Assembly: GCA_017303805.1 (NCBI GenBank)
Contig: JAFLBQ010000001.1
Span: forward strand, 186,001-250,000
Source of the DNA: Cytophagales bacterium
Lineage (GTDB): Bacteria > Bacteroidota > Bacteroidia > Cytophagales > Cyclobacteriaceae
DNA: 64,000 bases
Direction of reading: 5' to 3'
Shown one piece after another: positions 35,038 to 43,957 of the stretch (position 1 is its first letter; the number at the start of each line of letters is the position of its first letter). A program made the translations under genes and the position numbers. Below the pieces are notes generated by a model. The model made no database searches. It was not told where the DNA came from and worked only from the letters and a program-made list of their open reading frames with translations.

Positions 35038-36369
35038 TCATCTTCCAAACGGATTCAAGGCACTCAAAGCCCGCTTGCCACCACCCATTTTGTTCATGGT
35101 CTTCATCATCTTGCGCATGTCTTCGAATTGCTTCAGTAACTGATTTACTTGCTGAATGGTGGTGCCACTGCCTTTTGCAATCCGGTTCTTCCGGCTCGAA
35201 TTCAGTTTATCGGGGTTTTGCCGTTCGTCCAATGTCATCGAGCGAATTATCGCCTCAATGGGCTTAAAGGAGTTGTCGTCAATATCCACATCTTTTATGG
35301 CTTTGCCCATGCCGGGAATCATACCCAGCAAGTCTTTCATGTTACCCATTTTTTTGATCTGATCCAGTTGCGACAAAAAATCGTTGAAGTCGAACTGGTT
35401 CTTACGCATTTTGGCATTGAGCCTGCGCGCTTCTTCTTCGTCAAAAGTCTGCTGTGCTTTTTCAACCAGGCTCACCACATCGCCCATGCCTAAAATCCGG
35501 CTGGCCATCCTGTCGGGATAGAATCGGTCAATCGCTTCCATCTTCTCACCCGAACTGATAAACTTAATGGGTTTCTCAACCACCCTGCGAATGGAAAGGG
35601 CAGCACCACCGCGGGTGTCGCCATCCATTTTGGTAAGTACCACGCCATTAAAGTTAAGCCGGTCGTTAAAGGCCTTTGCAGTGTTTACGGCATCCTGACC
35701 AGTCATCGAATCTACTACAAACAAAGTCTCCGCAGGCTTAAGCGCCTCCTTCAGCTTCGCAATCTCATTCATCATCTCTTCGTCAACCGCCAGGCGCCCG
35801 GCTGTATCGACAATTACAACCCGATGATTATTTTTCTTTGCGTGCTCCAGTGCTGCTTTCGCGATTTTAACTGCGTCTTTGTTTTCTGGTTCGGCATATA
35901 CTTCCACGCCTACCTGTTCGCCCAATACTTTTAGCTGATCAATCGCAGCCGGCCTGTATATGTCGCACGCGGTTAACAGAACCTGCCGGCCCTGGCGCTT
36001 GAGGTAGTTAGCCAACTTGCCTGAGAATGTAGTTTTACCCGAACCTTGTAAGCCGGCAATCAGAATAATGGCCGGGTTGCCCTCAATTTTAAGGTCTTCA
36101 CTTTCGCCACCCATCAGCAGGGTAAGCTCATCGCTGGTTATTTTGGTAAGCAACTGGCCAGGCGAAATGGAGGTGAGTACGTTCTGCCCGAGCGCTTTTT
36201 CGCGGATTTCGTCTGTTACTTCTTTGGCTACCTTGTAGTTAACATCCGCATCAATAAGCGCTTTGCGGATTTCCTTTACCGTGGTGGCAATGTTGATTTC
36301 GGTTATTCTTCCCTGGCCCTTAAGCGTTTGAAAGGCCTTTTCCAACTTGAGACTTAAACTATCGAACAT
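35038..36369 (-). CDS. ffh: signal recognition particle protein Ffh
   Basis: 443 residues: N domain, GTPase domain with GLQGSGKTTFSGKLA (P-loop), DTAGRLAVDEEMMNEI, TKMDGDTRGGAALS and the methionine-rich M domain (MGNMKDLLGMIPGMGKAIKD ... MRKMMKTMNKMGGGK). It binds signal peptides on ribosomes with 4.5S RNA and docks to FtsY. A TACCTTTG promoter element lies about 20 bp upstream. No 4.5S RNA gene was recognised in the window. Confidence 0.98.
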   Translation of the reverse strand: MFDSLSLKLEKAFQTLKGQGRITEINIATTVKEIRKALIDADVNYKVAKEVTDEIREKALGQNVLTSISPGQLLTKITSDELTLLMGGESEDLKIEGNPAIILIAGLQGSGKTTFSGKLANYLKRQGRQVLLTACDIYRPAAIDQLKVLGEQVGVEVYAEPENKDAVKIAKAALEHAKKNNHRVVIVDTAGRLAVDEEMMNEIAKLKEALKPAETLFVVDSMTGQDAVNTAKAFNDRLNFNGVVLTKMDGDTRGGAALSIRRVVEKPIKFISSGEKMEAIDRFYPDRMASRILGMGDVVSLVEKAQQTFDEEEARRLNAKMRKNQFDFNDFLSQLDQIKKMGNMKDLLGMIPGMGKAIKDVDIDDNSFKPIEAIIRSMTLDERQNPDKLNSSRKNRIAKGSGTTIQQVNQLLKQFEDMRKMMKTMNKMGGGKRALSALNPFGR

Positions 36370-36389
36370 GATTGTGAATTAAAGGGCTA

Positions 36390-36397
36390 CAAAGGTA
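36390..36397 (-). promoter_or_regulatory. -7 promoter element of ffh
   Basis: The minus strand reads TACCTTTG (TAnnTTTG), with a TTTC about 19-20 bp upstream as a weak -33. The expected leader is about 17 nt. Confidence 0.6.
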
Positions 36398-36469
36398 ATG
36401 GGTAATTCGTATTCCTGAAATGGTGTTTTTTTATGGTTCATTGAACTTTTAATTTAGTACCTTCGGTGT

Positions 36470-36691
36470 ATGAATTACAGTGAATACATAGAAATTATGC
36501 CAGAAAAACGATTTGGTCGGCCTTGTATAATAGGAACTCGTATTTCTGTTTATGATGTATTGAATTGGCTTTCCAACGGCATAAGTAAAGAGGAAATTAT
36601 TGAGGATTTTCCTGAGTTGAGTGAAAAGCACATTAATGCTTGCCTTTCTTTCGCAGCGGATCGGGATCATCGGTTACGAATTGCTTCGTGA
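36470..36691 (+). CDS. DUF433 antitoxin-like protein
   Basis: 73 residues of the DUF433 family: RFGRPCIIGTRISVYDVLNW, LSNGISKEEIIEDFPELSEK and a final AADRDHRL. DUF433 proteins are winged-helix antitoxins (VapB45-like) that neutralise the DUF5615 PIN-like toxin encoded just downstream. The stop codon overlaps the GTG start of that toxin frame. The antitoxin looks intact while the toxin is frameshifted. Confidence 0.88.
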   Translation: MNYSEYIEIMPEKRFGRPCIIGTRISVYDVLNWLSNGISKEEIIEDFPELSEKHINACLSFAADRDHRLRIAS

Positions 36692-37022
36692 GATTACTTC
36701 TTGATCAAAATCTCTCCTATAGGCTAGTAAGAAGCTAGAGGTATTTTTTCCTGAGATACAGCAGCTCAAGAATCTTGGTTATAATAATAAGCCTGATCGC
36801 AGTATTTGGGAACTTGCAAAAATAGAGAATTACTGTATTGTCACATTTGATTCGGATTTCTATGACTTAAGTATTCTTTATGGGCATCCTCCAAAACTGT
36901 TATGGCTTAAATGTGCAAATCAAACCAGGAGGAACATTGAATTTGTTTTGAAATCCAAAGTTGAACAGATAAGGGAATTTTTGGCTGATCAAGAATTAGG
37001 ATGCCTTGAAGTTTTAGATTAA
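36688..37022 (+). pseudogene. DUF5615 PIN-like toxin, frameshifted
   Basis: The frame from the GTG at 36688 encodes VRLLLDQNLSYRLVRS and hits TAG at 36736. A second frame from 36732 continues the same family to TAA at 37020: KLEVFFPEIQQLKNLG, then IWELAKIENYCIVTFDSDFY, then a GHPPKLLWLKCANQTRRNIE segment. A one-base loss (or two-base gain) near 36729-36732 joins the halves. Both acidic PIN-like motifs (LLLDQN, TFDSDF) survive. Either a real inactivation or a sequencing error. Confidence 0.85.
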
Positions 37023-37029
37023 TACAACT

Positions 37030-37848
37030 TTAGTACTCTGCTCGATTAATCTCACTCACCGGATTCATCATATACGTTTGCACCGAGTTATCTTTCAATA
37101 CCTCCACAATTCTAAACCCCTTGTATGGAGTTCCCCAACTGCCACCAATGTGCGAGTCGTACAGGTGCGGAGTATTGCCCAACATTTTTTCCCCGTCCTG
37201 GTCGTGGTCGTGGCCGTGAAATACTGCTTTTACATTGCTATGCTTTGGTAGTAAATCTGCGTAAGCCGGGTTATCAATACTGTTGGTAGTCCATTTTTGC
37301 TGACCGATGTGTAAAAAGAGAAACACGTTCTTCTTTTGATGTTGCCTTAGTTTGTTACCGAGCCACTCCAAATCGGGTGAAAGGTATTCACCCTTCTCAT
37401 TAGAGGTTGACATCATGATCAACACATTGTTGCCGAAAATCTTTTCGTAGTTAAGCGGCACATTCCAGATTTGCTGCCAATGCTGGGCGCTAACCCGATC
37501 GTGATTGCCCTGGGTAACGTAGTAAGGAACAAGTAGTTTTTCTACCTGCGGCTTTAGTTGAGCCATTAAATCTGGTTGATCGTGGATAAGATCACCGTTA
37601 AGTACACACGCCTGAATGGGAAGTTTTTTGTGGAATGTGTTAATGTGTGCAACAAACTCGCGGATGTATTGATCAAACTCCGTATCGGGTTGCCCATAGT
37701 GGCTGTCGCTGCCAACCGCAATACGCAACACAACTTTTTTCTGTTTACCGAACACTTCGGTTGCCGAAAGCGATTGATACCCTCCGGCAAGTAAGTAAGC
37801 CGAGGTAAGGGTAAATCCTTTCAGAAATTTCCTGCGCGCTATTTTCAT
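37030..37848 (-). CDS. Tat-exported calcineurin-like metallophosphoesterase
   Basis: 272 residues. N-terminal twin-arginine signal (KIARRKFLKGFTLTSAYLLA). Metal-binding motifs in order: VGSDSHYG, LNGDLIHD, TQGNHDR, and FHGHDHDQDGEK near the C-terminus. It is a binuclear phosphoesterase acting outside the cytoplasm; substrate unknown. Its first codon overlaps the stop of the small upstream gene by four bases. Confidence 0.92.
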   Translation of the reverse strand: MKIARRKFLKGFTLTSAYLLAGGYQSLSATEVFGKQKKVVLRIAVGSDSHYGQPDTEFDQYIREFVAHINTFHKKLPIQACVLNGDLIHDQPDLMAQLKPQVEKLLVPYYVTQGNHDRVSAQHWQQIWNVPLNYEKIFGNNVLIMMSTSNEKGEYLSPDLEWLGNKLRQHQKKNVFLFLHIGQQKWTTNSIDNPAYADLLPKHSNVKAVFHGHDHDQDGEKMLGNTPHLYDSHIGGSWGTPYKGFRIVEVLKDNSVQTYMMNPVSEINRAEY

Positions 37849-38078
37849 TTTATTTGTCCATGCTCAAATCCAACCAAAGTTAACTCAACCACAATCTGAT
37901 TTTTGTTAAAATTAGAATAAAGCAGCTTTACCAAATCTTTATTTTGAAGCGTGTTGGCAAATTCAAAACCTTTTTCGAATTCGCTTTGCGGCCAGTTTAA
38001 AAATTCCATCACATTTCCCATGCCCCCTTTTTTTACCAAAAGTTGAAGAACATGTTTTTCGGTTTCGGTCAGATCCAT
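37845..38078 (-). CDS. small hypothetical protein, winged-helix-like
   Basis: 77 residues, no signal peptide. The pattern MDLTETEKHVLQLLVKKGGM ... LQNKDLVKLLYSNFNKNQIV suggests a small helix-turn-helix or winged-helix fold, but I do not recognise a family. Translationally coupled (ATGA overlap) to the phosphoesterase gene. Confidence 0.6.
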   Translation of the reverse strand: MDLTETEKHVLQLLVKKGGMGNVMEFLNWPQSEFEKGFEFANTLQNKDLVKLLYSNFNKNQIVVELTLVGFEHGQIK

Positions 38079-38131
38079 AAAGAGTAAATGATGGTTAAAG
38101 GTAAATTTATTTTCGTTTATTTTAACCGAAC

Positions 38132-38938
38132 ATGAATTACCAGCGTATTGAACCCGATTTAAAACTTAAGCCCTGGGTGGATTGCTACTGGTTTGCAGAG
38201 AGCACGAGTTTGATGCGAGAGAAAAAGAAAATTATTCCCGATGGGTTTCCGGAAATCATTTTTCATTACCGCGATTTGTACAGAATTAATATCTCAGGAA
38301 GGTGGCAACAACAAAGCCGACATCTGTTTGCGGGCCAAATCAGAAAATTCTTTTTCTTAGAGAATACAGGTGCTTCGGGAATGGTAGGTATTAAGTTTAA
38401 GCCTGCTGCTCTCGCATCACTTTTCGATTTACCGATGACTGATTATGTTGATAAGGTTGTGCCGCTCAGTAATGTAGTGGGCAAAACATTCGATGCAATA
38501 GCGGTACGGATTCATGATCCTGTTACTCCGCAAGAACTTGCGAAAGCGATCGATCATGAATTGTCTTTACTAATGAAGCCAATGAGCGATGATGCCTTGA
38601 AAGTAGAACGTTGTCTTGCTTTGATTTTTTCCTGCAAAGGAAATGTTGAAGTTCCCAAATTGTGCGATCAGGTTTCGGTTACCGAACGCCAATTGCAAAG
38701 ATTGTTAAATCGGTACATTGGGTTAGCTCCCAAGTTTTATTGTCGCGTTGTGCGATTCAGTCATATTTTTAGTTTGATGGAGCAGCATGACTCTTCCTGG
38801 GTGGAAATCGCACTCGAATCCGGATACTACGATCAATCGCATTTTATCCGCAACTTCAAAGCGTTTACAGGCGAAGACCCATCAGCTTATTTGTTTGAGG
38901 AGGATACCTTAGCAAACTTTTTTATGAAACGTGCATGA
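38132..38938 (+). CDS. AraC-family transcriptional regulator
   Basis: 268 residues. The N-terminal domain resembles DUF6597 (YQRIEPDLKLKPWVDCYWFA, IIPDGFPEIIFHY), followed by a C-terminal AraC double helix-turn-helix (LCDQVSVTERQLQRLLNRYI ... WVEIALESGYYDQSHFIRNF). The target is unknown; the next gene on the same strand (DUF6265) is a possible target. An upstream TATTTTCG is one base off the -7 consensus. Confidence 0.9.
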   Translation: MNYQRIEPDLKLKPWVDCYWFAESTSLMREKKKIIPDGFPEIIFHYRDLYRINISGRWQQQSRHLFAGQIRKFFFLENTGASGMVGIKFKPAALASLFDLPMTDYVDKVVPLSNVVGKTFDAIAVRIHDPVTPQELAKAIDHELSLLMKPMSDDALKVERCLALIFSCKGNVEVPKLCDQVSVTERQLQRLLNRYIGLAPKFYCRVVRFSHIFSLMEQHDSSWVEIALESGYYDQSHFIRNFKAFTGEDPSAYLFEEDTLANFFMKRA

Positions 38939-39000
38939 TTGTCGGGTTTGTACAATACGGAAATAGGTGTGGCTCGTACCTTTCTTAAAAATTTTAATCT

Positions 39001-39438
39001 ATGCGGGTATTTTTGATTACGCTTTTTGTTTTAGCCGGGACGGTTTCTCATGCCCAATCTATTAAAGATGTTTCATGGCTCGAGGGCACATGGATTCGTA
39101 CCAATATAAAAGCTGGTCGCGCAGCACATGAGCGATGGATAAAAACAAATGAAGGTCTGCAGGGGTGGGGTGTGAACATGAACGGTGCTGATACAACCTT
39201 TGTGGAGAAATTGCGAATTGTAAGTAAAGACAGCAAGTTGTATTACGTAGCCGATGTTTCGCATAATAAAGAGTCAACCTATTTCTTGATTACAGAAATT
39301 ACTCCAACCTCATTTACCTGCGAAAATCCGGAGCATGACTTTCCCAAGAAGATTGTATATCAACTCGATGGTAATAAACTGAAGGCAACTATTTCCGGTA
39401 ATGGTAAATCGATTGATTATTTATTTGAAAGAAAGTAG
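39001..39438 (+). CDS. DUF6265-family secreted protein
   Basis: 145 residues with a signal peptide (MRVFLITLFVLAGTVSHAQ) and a lipocalin-like small barrel: VSWLEGTWIR, GLQGWGVNMNGADTTFVEKL, ITPTSFTCENPEHDFPKKIV. Common in Bacteroidota, function unknown. It overlaps the convergent glycerate kinase by 22 bp. Upstream TACCTTTC is one base off the -7 consensus. Confidence 0.85.
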   Translation: MRVFLITLFVLAGTVSHAQSIKDVSWLEGTWIRTNIKAGRAAHERWIKTNEGLQGWGVNMNGADTTFVEKLRIVSKDSKLYYVADVSHNKESTYFLITEITPTSFTCENPEHDFPKKIVYQLDGNKLKATISGNGKSIDYLFERK

Positions 39439-40547
39439 GCCCGGTTTTCAATTATACGTTGCTCGAGCAATGTTTGGGTTTGCGTCATTGCCTCATGCAC
39501 CAAAGTGGATTCATTCACAAGACTTATCACCTTGTTGATTCCTATTGGCTTCCATTGCGCTTCTGATAATTCGTTTTTGCCGGTTATAACCACCACCGGT
39601 TTGTGATGCTGCACAGCCAGGGCTGTAACACCGGCTACAACTTTGCCTTGCAGAGTTTGCGTATCGAGCTTGCCTTCACCGGTAATCACCAAATCTGCCT
39701 TGCGAATGGCCGCTTCAACGTGTAGTTGCGCGATGAGGTAGTCGATACCCCGGGTAAGTGCGGCATTCAGAAAAACTTTTGCACCCGCGCCCAAACCTCC
39801 GGCTGCACCAGCCCCGGCAAAATCGGTGGAGATTTGAAATTGATCCCGAACAACCTGGGAAAAATTTTGTAAGCCCCGGTCAAGGTGTTCCACATCTGTG
39901 GGAGTAGCGCCTTTCTGCGGGGCAAACACAAAGGCAGCACCGTGTACACCGTAAAGCGGGTTGGTAACATCGCACAACACACAAAATTCTGTTGTTCGCA
40001 AACGCGGATGCAGCGCTGGAGTATCTACACCATGCAGGTATTCAAGATTCGCCCCTATCGGAATTAATTCTTGCTTGTGCTGATCATAAAATCTATATCC
40101 TAATGCTGCGGCCATACCAATGCCGGCATCGTTGGTAGCGCTTCCGCCAATGGCTACTACAATTTTATTTACATCGAAGTTAAGGGCATCGGCAATAAGT
40201 TCTCCGGTACCTAAAGTTGTGGTTCTAAGTGGGTTTCTTTCTTCGGCTGTTAGTAACTGCAACCCCGAAGCGCTTGCCATTTCAATAAATGCAATAGTTC
40301 CATCGCCAGAAATTCCATAACCGGCCTCTATCTTTCTAAATAAGGGGTCGTGTACCACGCACGTTTTCCAGGTGCCCTGTGTTTGCTCGGTTAAGAGTTG
40401 CGCTGTGCCTTCGCCACCATCTGCCAGCGGCAGCGTTTGGATTTGTAAAGCAGCATCAGATTTTTTCAACGCGTTGCAGATGGCCGCGCAAACTTCTGTG
40501 GCCGAAAGTGAACCTTTGAACTTATCGGGGGCGATCAGGATTTTCAA
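39417..40547 (-). CDS. glycerate kinase (type I, GarK/GlxK family)
   Basis: 376 residues with the canonical opening MKILIAPDKFKGSLSATEVC, LPLADGGEGTAQLL, IGGSATNDAGIGMAAALGYR and TGEGKLDTQTLQGKV. It phosphorylates glycerate (usually to 2-phosphoglycerate in this family). The start overlaps gntP by four bases, so uptake and phosphorylation of a sugar acid are coupled. Confidence 0.95.
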   Translation of the reverse strand: MKILIAPDKFKGSLSATEVCAAICNALKKSDAALQIQTLPLADGGEGTAQLLTEQTQGTWKTCVVHDPLFRKIEAGYGISGDGTIAFIEMASASGLQLLTAEERNPLRTTTLGTGELIADALNFDVNKIVVAIGGSATNDAGIGMAAALGYRFYDQHKQELIPIGANLEYLHGVDTPALHPRLRTTEFCVLCDVTNPLYGVHGAAFVFAPQKGATPTDVEHLDRGLQNFSQVVRDQFQISTDFAGAGAAGGLGAGAKVFLNAALTRGIDYLIAQLHVEAAIRKADLVITGEGKLDTQTLQGKVVAGVTALAVQHHKPVVVITGKNELSEAQWKPIGINKVISLVNESTLVHEAMTQTQTLLEQRIIENRAYFLSNK

Positions 40548-41860
40548 AGCAGGTAAATAATTACTGACATAATCAGCGCGGTAAAACCCTGCGCCAAGGT
40601 GATAAGTGTATAACTTTTATACGCATCGCGTTCGTCCAAACCACTGAATTGAGTTACCACCCAAAAGTACGAGTCGTTGGCATGCGAAACGGCCATAGCC
40701 CCACCTCCAATGGCAAGAATTAAAGTGGCCAGATCGAGAGGCGAAGTAAAGCCTGAAGTAACAGTAAGCGGGGCAAGTAATGAGCTGGTAATAATAATGG
40801 CCGAGGTGGATGAGCCCTGGGCGGTCTTTAATATTGCGGCCACGGCAAATGCAATGAACAACAGCCATAGGCCAGCAACTTGTGTGCTTACAAAAAATTC
40901 CTTTAACAAAACATCCAGGCCACTTGATTTTATTACGTTTCCAAAAGCTCCACCTGCTCCGGTTATCAACAAAATAATCCCGGCATCTTTCAAGGCGTTG
41001 GCAATCCAGGTGGGCCATTCTTGGCTTTGCTTTCCGCGAATAAGTAAGCATGAAAAGCCTAAGCCAATCAGCAATGCAACCACCGGATTTCCAATCACAG
41101 TCAGAAATTTCCATGATTGTAGTGAAGGCACAAACGAGGGCAAGGAGGCGGCTGCTATCAACACGATGGGAACAATGAGTGGGAGAAAGACGATGCCCGA
41201 ATAAGAGGGTGGTTCTGCTTTTACTTGCGAATGGCTTGTGGTGGATAGCGTTAGCCTAAGCCCAAGCCTGCGCGCAAGAAAGAACGCAACTGTGGCCACC
41301 GGAAGGCTGCCGGCAATCCCAACCAGCATTACCAAGCCAAGATGCGTGGTGGCACCGAGGTTAGCAGCTGCGGCAAGCGGCCCCGGTGTAGGCGGGATAA
41401 GCGTGTGGGAGGTGTAGAGCGAAGTAGAGAGCGCAAGGGAAAGTTGAGCTGGTGTTGCTACGGACGATGCAAGTGCAGGTAGTAACCGGGATAGAATAAT
41501 AAATCCAGAATCGCAGAAAACCGGAATGCCAACCAGCACCCCAATAACAGTTATGGACAATATAGTGCGCGAAGCACCGAATGCAGTAACAATTTTATTT
41601 CCGAGGGTGGCCATAGCCCCGGTCTTTTCCATTACCATACCCAGGCACGAACCAATTGCAACCAAAAGTCCGATTTGCTGTAGCAACGATCCAAAGCCGG
41701 CTTGCATGGTAATAAAGATTTCAACCACAGGTTTGCCCATAATTAATCCGAAGAGCAATGCAGCCAACAACAGACCAAAGAATGCATGCAGTTTCAAGTA
41801 ACGCGAAGTGGCGATAAGTGCAGTTATAGCAATAGCTAAAGCAATCGCGATTTGAATCAT
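40544..41860 (-). CDS. GntP-family permease (sugar-acid:H+ symporter)
   Basis: 438 residues, about 12 membrane segments. GntP signatures: LIPPTPGPLAAAANLGA, GTSARHV is absent, and SHANDSYFWVVTQFSGL near the C-terminus is diagnostic. Paired with glycerate kinase it probably imports glycerate or a related hydroxy acid. Overlaps moeA upstream and glycerate kinase downstream by four bases each. Confidence 0.94.
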   Translation of the reverse strand: MIQIAIALAIAITALIATSRYLKLHAFFGLLLAALLFGLIMGKPVVEIFITMQAGFGSLLQQIGLLVAIGSCLGMVMEKTGAMATLGNKIVTAFGASRTILSITVIGVLVGIPVFCDSGFIILSRLLPALASSVATPAQLSLALSTSLYTSHTLIPPTPGPLAAAANLGATTHLGLVMLVGIAGSLPVATVAFFLARRLGLRLTLSTTSHSQVKAEPPSYSGIVFLPLIVPIVLIAAASLPSFVPSLQSWKFLTVIGNPVVALLIGLGFSCLLIRGKQSQEWPTWIANALKDAGIILLITGAGGAFGNVIKSSGLDVLLKEFFVSTQVAGLWLLFIAFAVAAILKTAQGSSTSAIIITSSLLAPLTVTSGFTSPLDLATLILAIGGGAMAVSHANDSYFWVVTQFSGLDERDAYKSYTLITLAQGFTALIMSVIIYLL

Positions 41861-43050
41861 GAACTGCGAAACGGATAATAGCGAAATACTTGCCCGGCTT
41901 TAAAGTCGGTACCTTCGGCCGGCAGTTCAATAAATCCATCCACATCTTTCAGATTGGCAAAATCGCCAGAGCCACCACCGGCATCGGGCCAGGCTTTAAG
42001 TTGGCTCATTTCATTTTTTACTTTTACCTGTAGAAAATAGGTGAGTGCTGGTTTAAATGAAAAGTTTTGAGCCAGTACTACTTGCTGTGGTGGTGTCTCC
42101 ACTCCCAGGCTTTTCATTAGCCAGGGTTTGATGTACCGGTAAAAGCACATGTAGGTAGAAACCGGATTCCCCGGAAGGGCAAAGACTACGTGCCGGGCCG
42201 AAGTACCAAACCAAAGTGGTTTGCCGGGCCGCTGGCTTACGTGGTGAAAGCGTTTTTGAATGCCGTTGCGTTCCAAAGTTTGTGGTATGTAATCGTATTT
42301 GCCTTTTGATACGCCACCCGAAAAGATGATGAGGGAGTAGTGTTGAAGTATTTTTTTTACTTCGGCATCCAGCAGTTCGGGGTCATCGGGTAAATGGAAC
42401 TGATCGGCCGGACAACCCAGTTCGCGCAAAGCAGCCTGCAAGGCATAACTGTTCGATCTGCGGATTTGATAGGGCAGGGGAATAAGCTCAACGGGAATCA
42501 ACTCATCGCCCGTAGAGATGATGGCCGTTTTAGGAAATGCGGCTACTGAAATTTTCTTTTTACCTACCGCTGCCAACAAGGCTACATCGGCCGGAGAAAT
42601 TTTCAGACCAGGTATGAGAAGGGCCTCATTATTTCTTGCATCACCACCTTGTTGGTGAATACTGTCACCGGGTTCAATTTTTTCTACCACAATCCGGGCT
42701 TTACCATCTTTTAGTTCAAGGCTTTCGTAAGGCACCACGGTATCAGTTCCCAGCGGCAACATGGCCCCGGTCATTACTTCCATACAACCTTGCGGATTTA
42801 AAAGTTGTTTTTGTTGCTGACCAGCCGCCTGAATTCCTTCTACCGTAAAAATGCGCACACCTTTTTGCCACGATGCAAATGAAACCGCAATCCCGTCCAT
42901 GGTTATCCGGTTAAAAGGCGGGAAGTCACGATCGGCCCGGATGATTTCTTTCAGTATGCGGCCGGGCGCTTCCTGAATTGAACTTTCCTCCGCACCAGTT
43001 TCGATGGTGTGCGAAAGGATAATAGCGGTGGCTTCTGAAACGCTGATCAT
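41857..43050 (-). CDS. moeA: molybdopterin molybdotransferase MoeA
   Basis: 397 residues: ISVSEATAIILSHT start, RADRDFPPFNRITMDGIAV, EVMTGAMLPLGTDTVVPYES, KTAIISTGDELIPVE, GGVSKGKYDYIPQ and FALPGNPVSTYMCFYRYIKP. MoeA inserts molybdate into adenylylated molybdopterin. It is first in an overlapping three-gene transcript with a permease and glycerate kinase, an unrelated pathway. A moeA at one end and moaC just upstream on the other strand open the cofactor region. Confidence 0.95.
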   Translation of the reverse strand: MISVSEATAIILSHTIETGAEESSIQEAPGRILKEIIRADRDFPPFNRITMDGIAVSFASWQKGVRIFTVEGIQAAGQQQKQLLNPQGCMEVMTGAMLPLGTDTVVPYESLELKDGKARIVVEKIEPGDSIHQQGGDARNNEALLIPGLKISPADVALLAAVGKKKISVAAFPKTAIISTGDELIPVELIPLPYQIRRSNSYALQAALRELGCPADQFHLPDDPELLDAEVKKILQHYSLIIFSGGVSKGKYDYIPQTLERNGIQKRFHHVSQRPGKPLWFGTSARHVVFALPGNPVSTYMCFYRYIKPWLMKSLGVETPPQQVVLAQNFSFKPALTYFLQVKVKNEMSQLKAWPDAGGGSGDFANLKDVDGFIELPAEGTDFKAGQVFRYYPFRSS

Positions 43051-43108
43051 TTAGTGTGGAAGGTTCTTCCAGGAGTAAATTTAAAAGTAAGGTAATGACA
43101 AATTTGAT

Positions 43109-43116
43109 TACTTTTG
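43109..43116 (+). promoter_or_regulatory. -7 element of the antitoxin remnant
   Basis: TACTTTTG (perfect TAnnTTTG), 20 bp before the ATG at 43137. Confidence 0.45.
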
Positions 43117-43136
43117 AAATAGTAATAAGGTATCAA

Positions 43137-43385
43137 ATGAAATCCACAGATTTGAAATTTAGTCTTGTTGAAAGTTATTTGGGACTTTTGAATAGTTTAA
43201 GTCCTGAACGTAAGCTTGAGTTGATATCCAGGCTTTCGGATTCAATAAAGGGTTCTAAAAAACCCTCCAATAAATCAATTGAAGAACTTTATGGAGCCTT
43301 TGTCTCGAATCAATCGGCTGATGAAATAATAGCTGACATTAAGAGAAGCAGAAGATTTGACCGAAAGATTAAAGACCTTGAGTAA
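43137..43385 (+). CDS. VapB-like antitoxin (partner toxin truncated)
   Basis: 82 residues from the ATG at 43137. The frame opens upstream at 43056, but the earlier codons show no ribosome site and read as non-family sequence. The body LVESYLGLLNSLSPERKLEL and ISRLSDSIKGSKKPSNKSIE, with the ending SADEIIADIKRSRRFDRKIK, is the pattern of small antitoxins preceding VapC PIN toxins in Bacteroidota. The stop overlaps the start of a truncated VapC frame. It may be a relic without function. Confidence 0.7.
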   Translation: MKSTDLKFSLVESYLGLLNSLSPERKLELISRLSDSIKGSKKPSNKSIEELYGAFVSNQSADEIIADIKRSRRFDRKIKDLE

Positions 43386-43503
43386 ATTCTTACTCGATAC
43401 GAACATCTGTATTTATTTTTTGAAGGGGCAACATAACCTTGATAAAAAGATTGAAGCAGTTGCGGTGGAGAAACCTCATGAAAAAACAATTTACACATAT
43501 TGA
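43378..43503 (+). pseudogene. VapC PIN-domain toxin, N-terminal stump
   Basis: From a TTG at 43378 the frame reads LSKFLLDTNICIYFLKGQHN then LDKKIEAVAVEK, the classic start of a VapC toxin with the first catalytic Asp (LLDTN). After about 35 residues it departs into nine unrelated residues and stops at 43501-43503. The remaining ~95 residues, including the other three acidic residues, are missing. The break lies at the moaC ribosome-binding region, so a deletion has fused the toxin stump to moaC. Confidence 0.85.
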
Positions 43504-43957
43504 TGCAGCGGGCAACCCTAGAATGGTAGATGTTTCCGAAAAACAAATTACGAGGCGGGTAGCAAAGGCTGAGGCGGTTGTGATTTTAGATAAAGAGATT
43601 CTCGCACAAATTAAAAGCAACGAGCTGATCACCAAAAAAGGCCCGGTTTTTCAAACGGCAATTATTGCCGGTGTAATGGCAGCCAAAAAAACGCATGAGC
43701 TCATTCCATTCTGTCATCCGCTGGCGCTGGAAGATTGCCAGGTGCGTATTGAAGTGGTTAAAACCAAAGTGGTAATTACCGCTGAAGCAACCATTACAGG
43801 TAAAACCGGGGTAGAAATGGAGGCACTTACTGCCGCTTCGGTGGCTGCACTTACCGTGTACGATATGTGCAAAGCCTTATCGCACACAATTGTTATTGAG
43901 AAGGTAAACCTTATGTCGAAAACCGGGGGCAAACAAGATTTTATCCGGAAAAAGTAA
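43478..43957 (+). CDS. moaC: cyclic pyranopterin monophosphate synthase MoaC
   Basis: 159 residues from the ATG at 43478 (MKKQFTHIDAAGNPRMVDVS). Motifs PVFQTAIIAGVMAAKKTHEL, IPFCHPLALEDCQV, TGKTGVEMEALTAASVAAL and YDMCKAL are all present. It converts the MoaA product to cPMP, the second half of the first step of cofactor synthesis. Its start lies inside the truncated vapC frame, so transcription may now start at the old toxin-antitoxin promoter. Confidence 0.95.
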   Translation: MKKQFTHIDAAGNPRMVDVSEKQITRRVAKAEAVVILDKEILAQIKSNELITKKGPVFQTAIIAGVMAAKKTHELIPFCHPLALEDCQVRIEVVKTKVVITAEATITGKTGVEMEALTAASVAALTVYDMCKALSHTIVIEKVNLMSKTGGKQDFIRKK

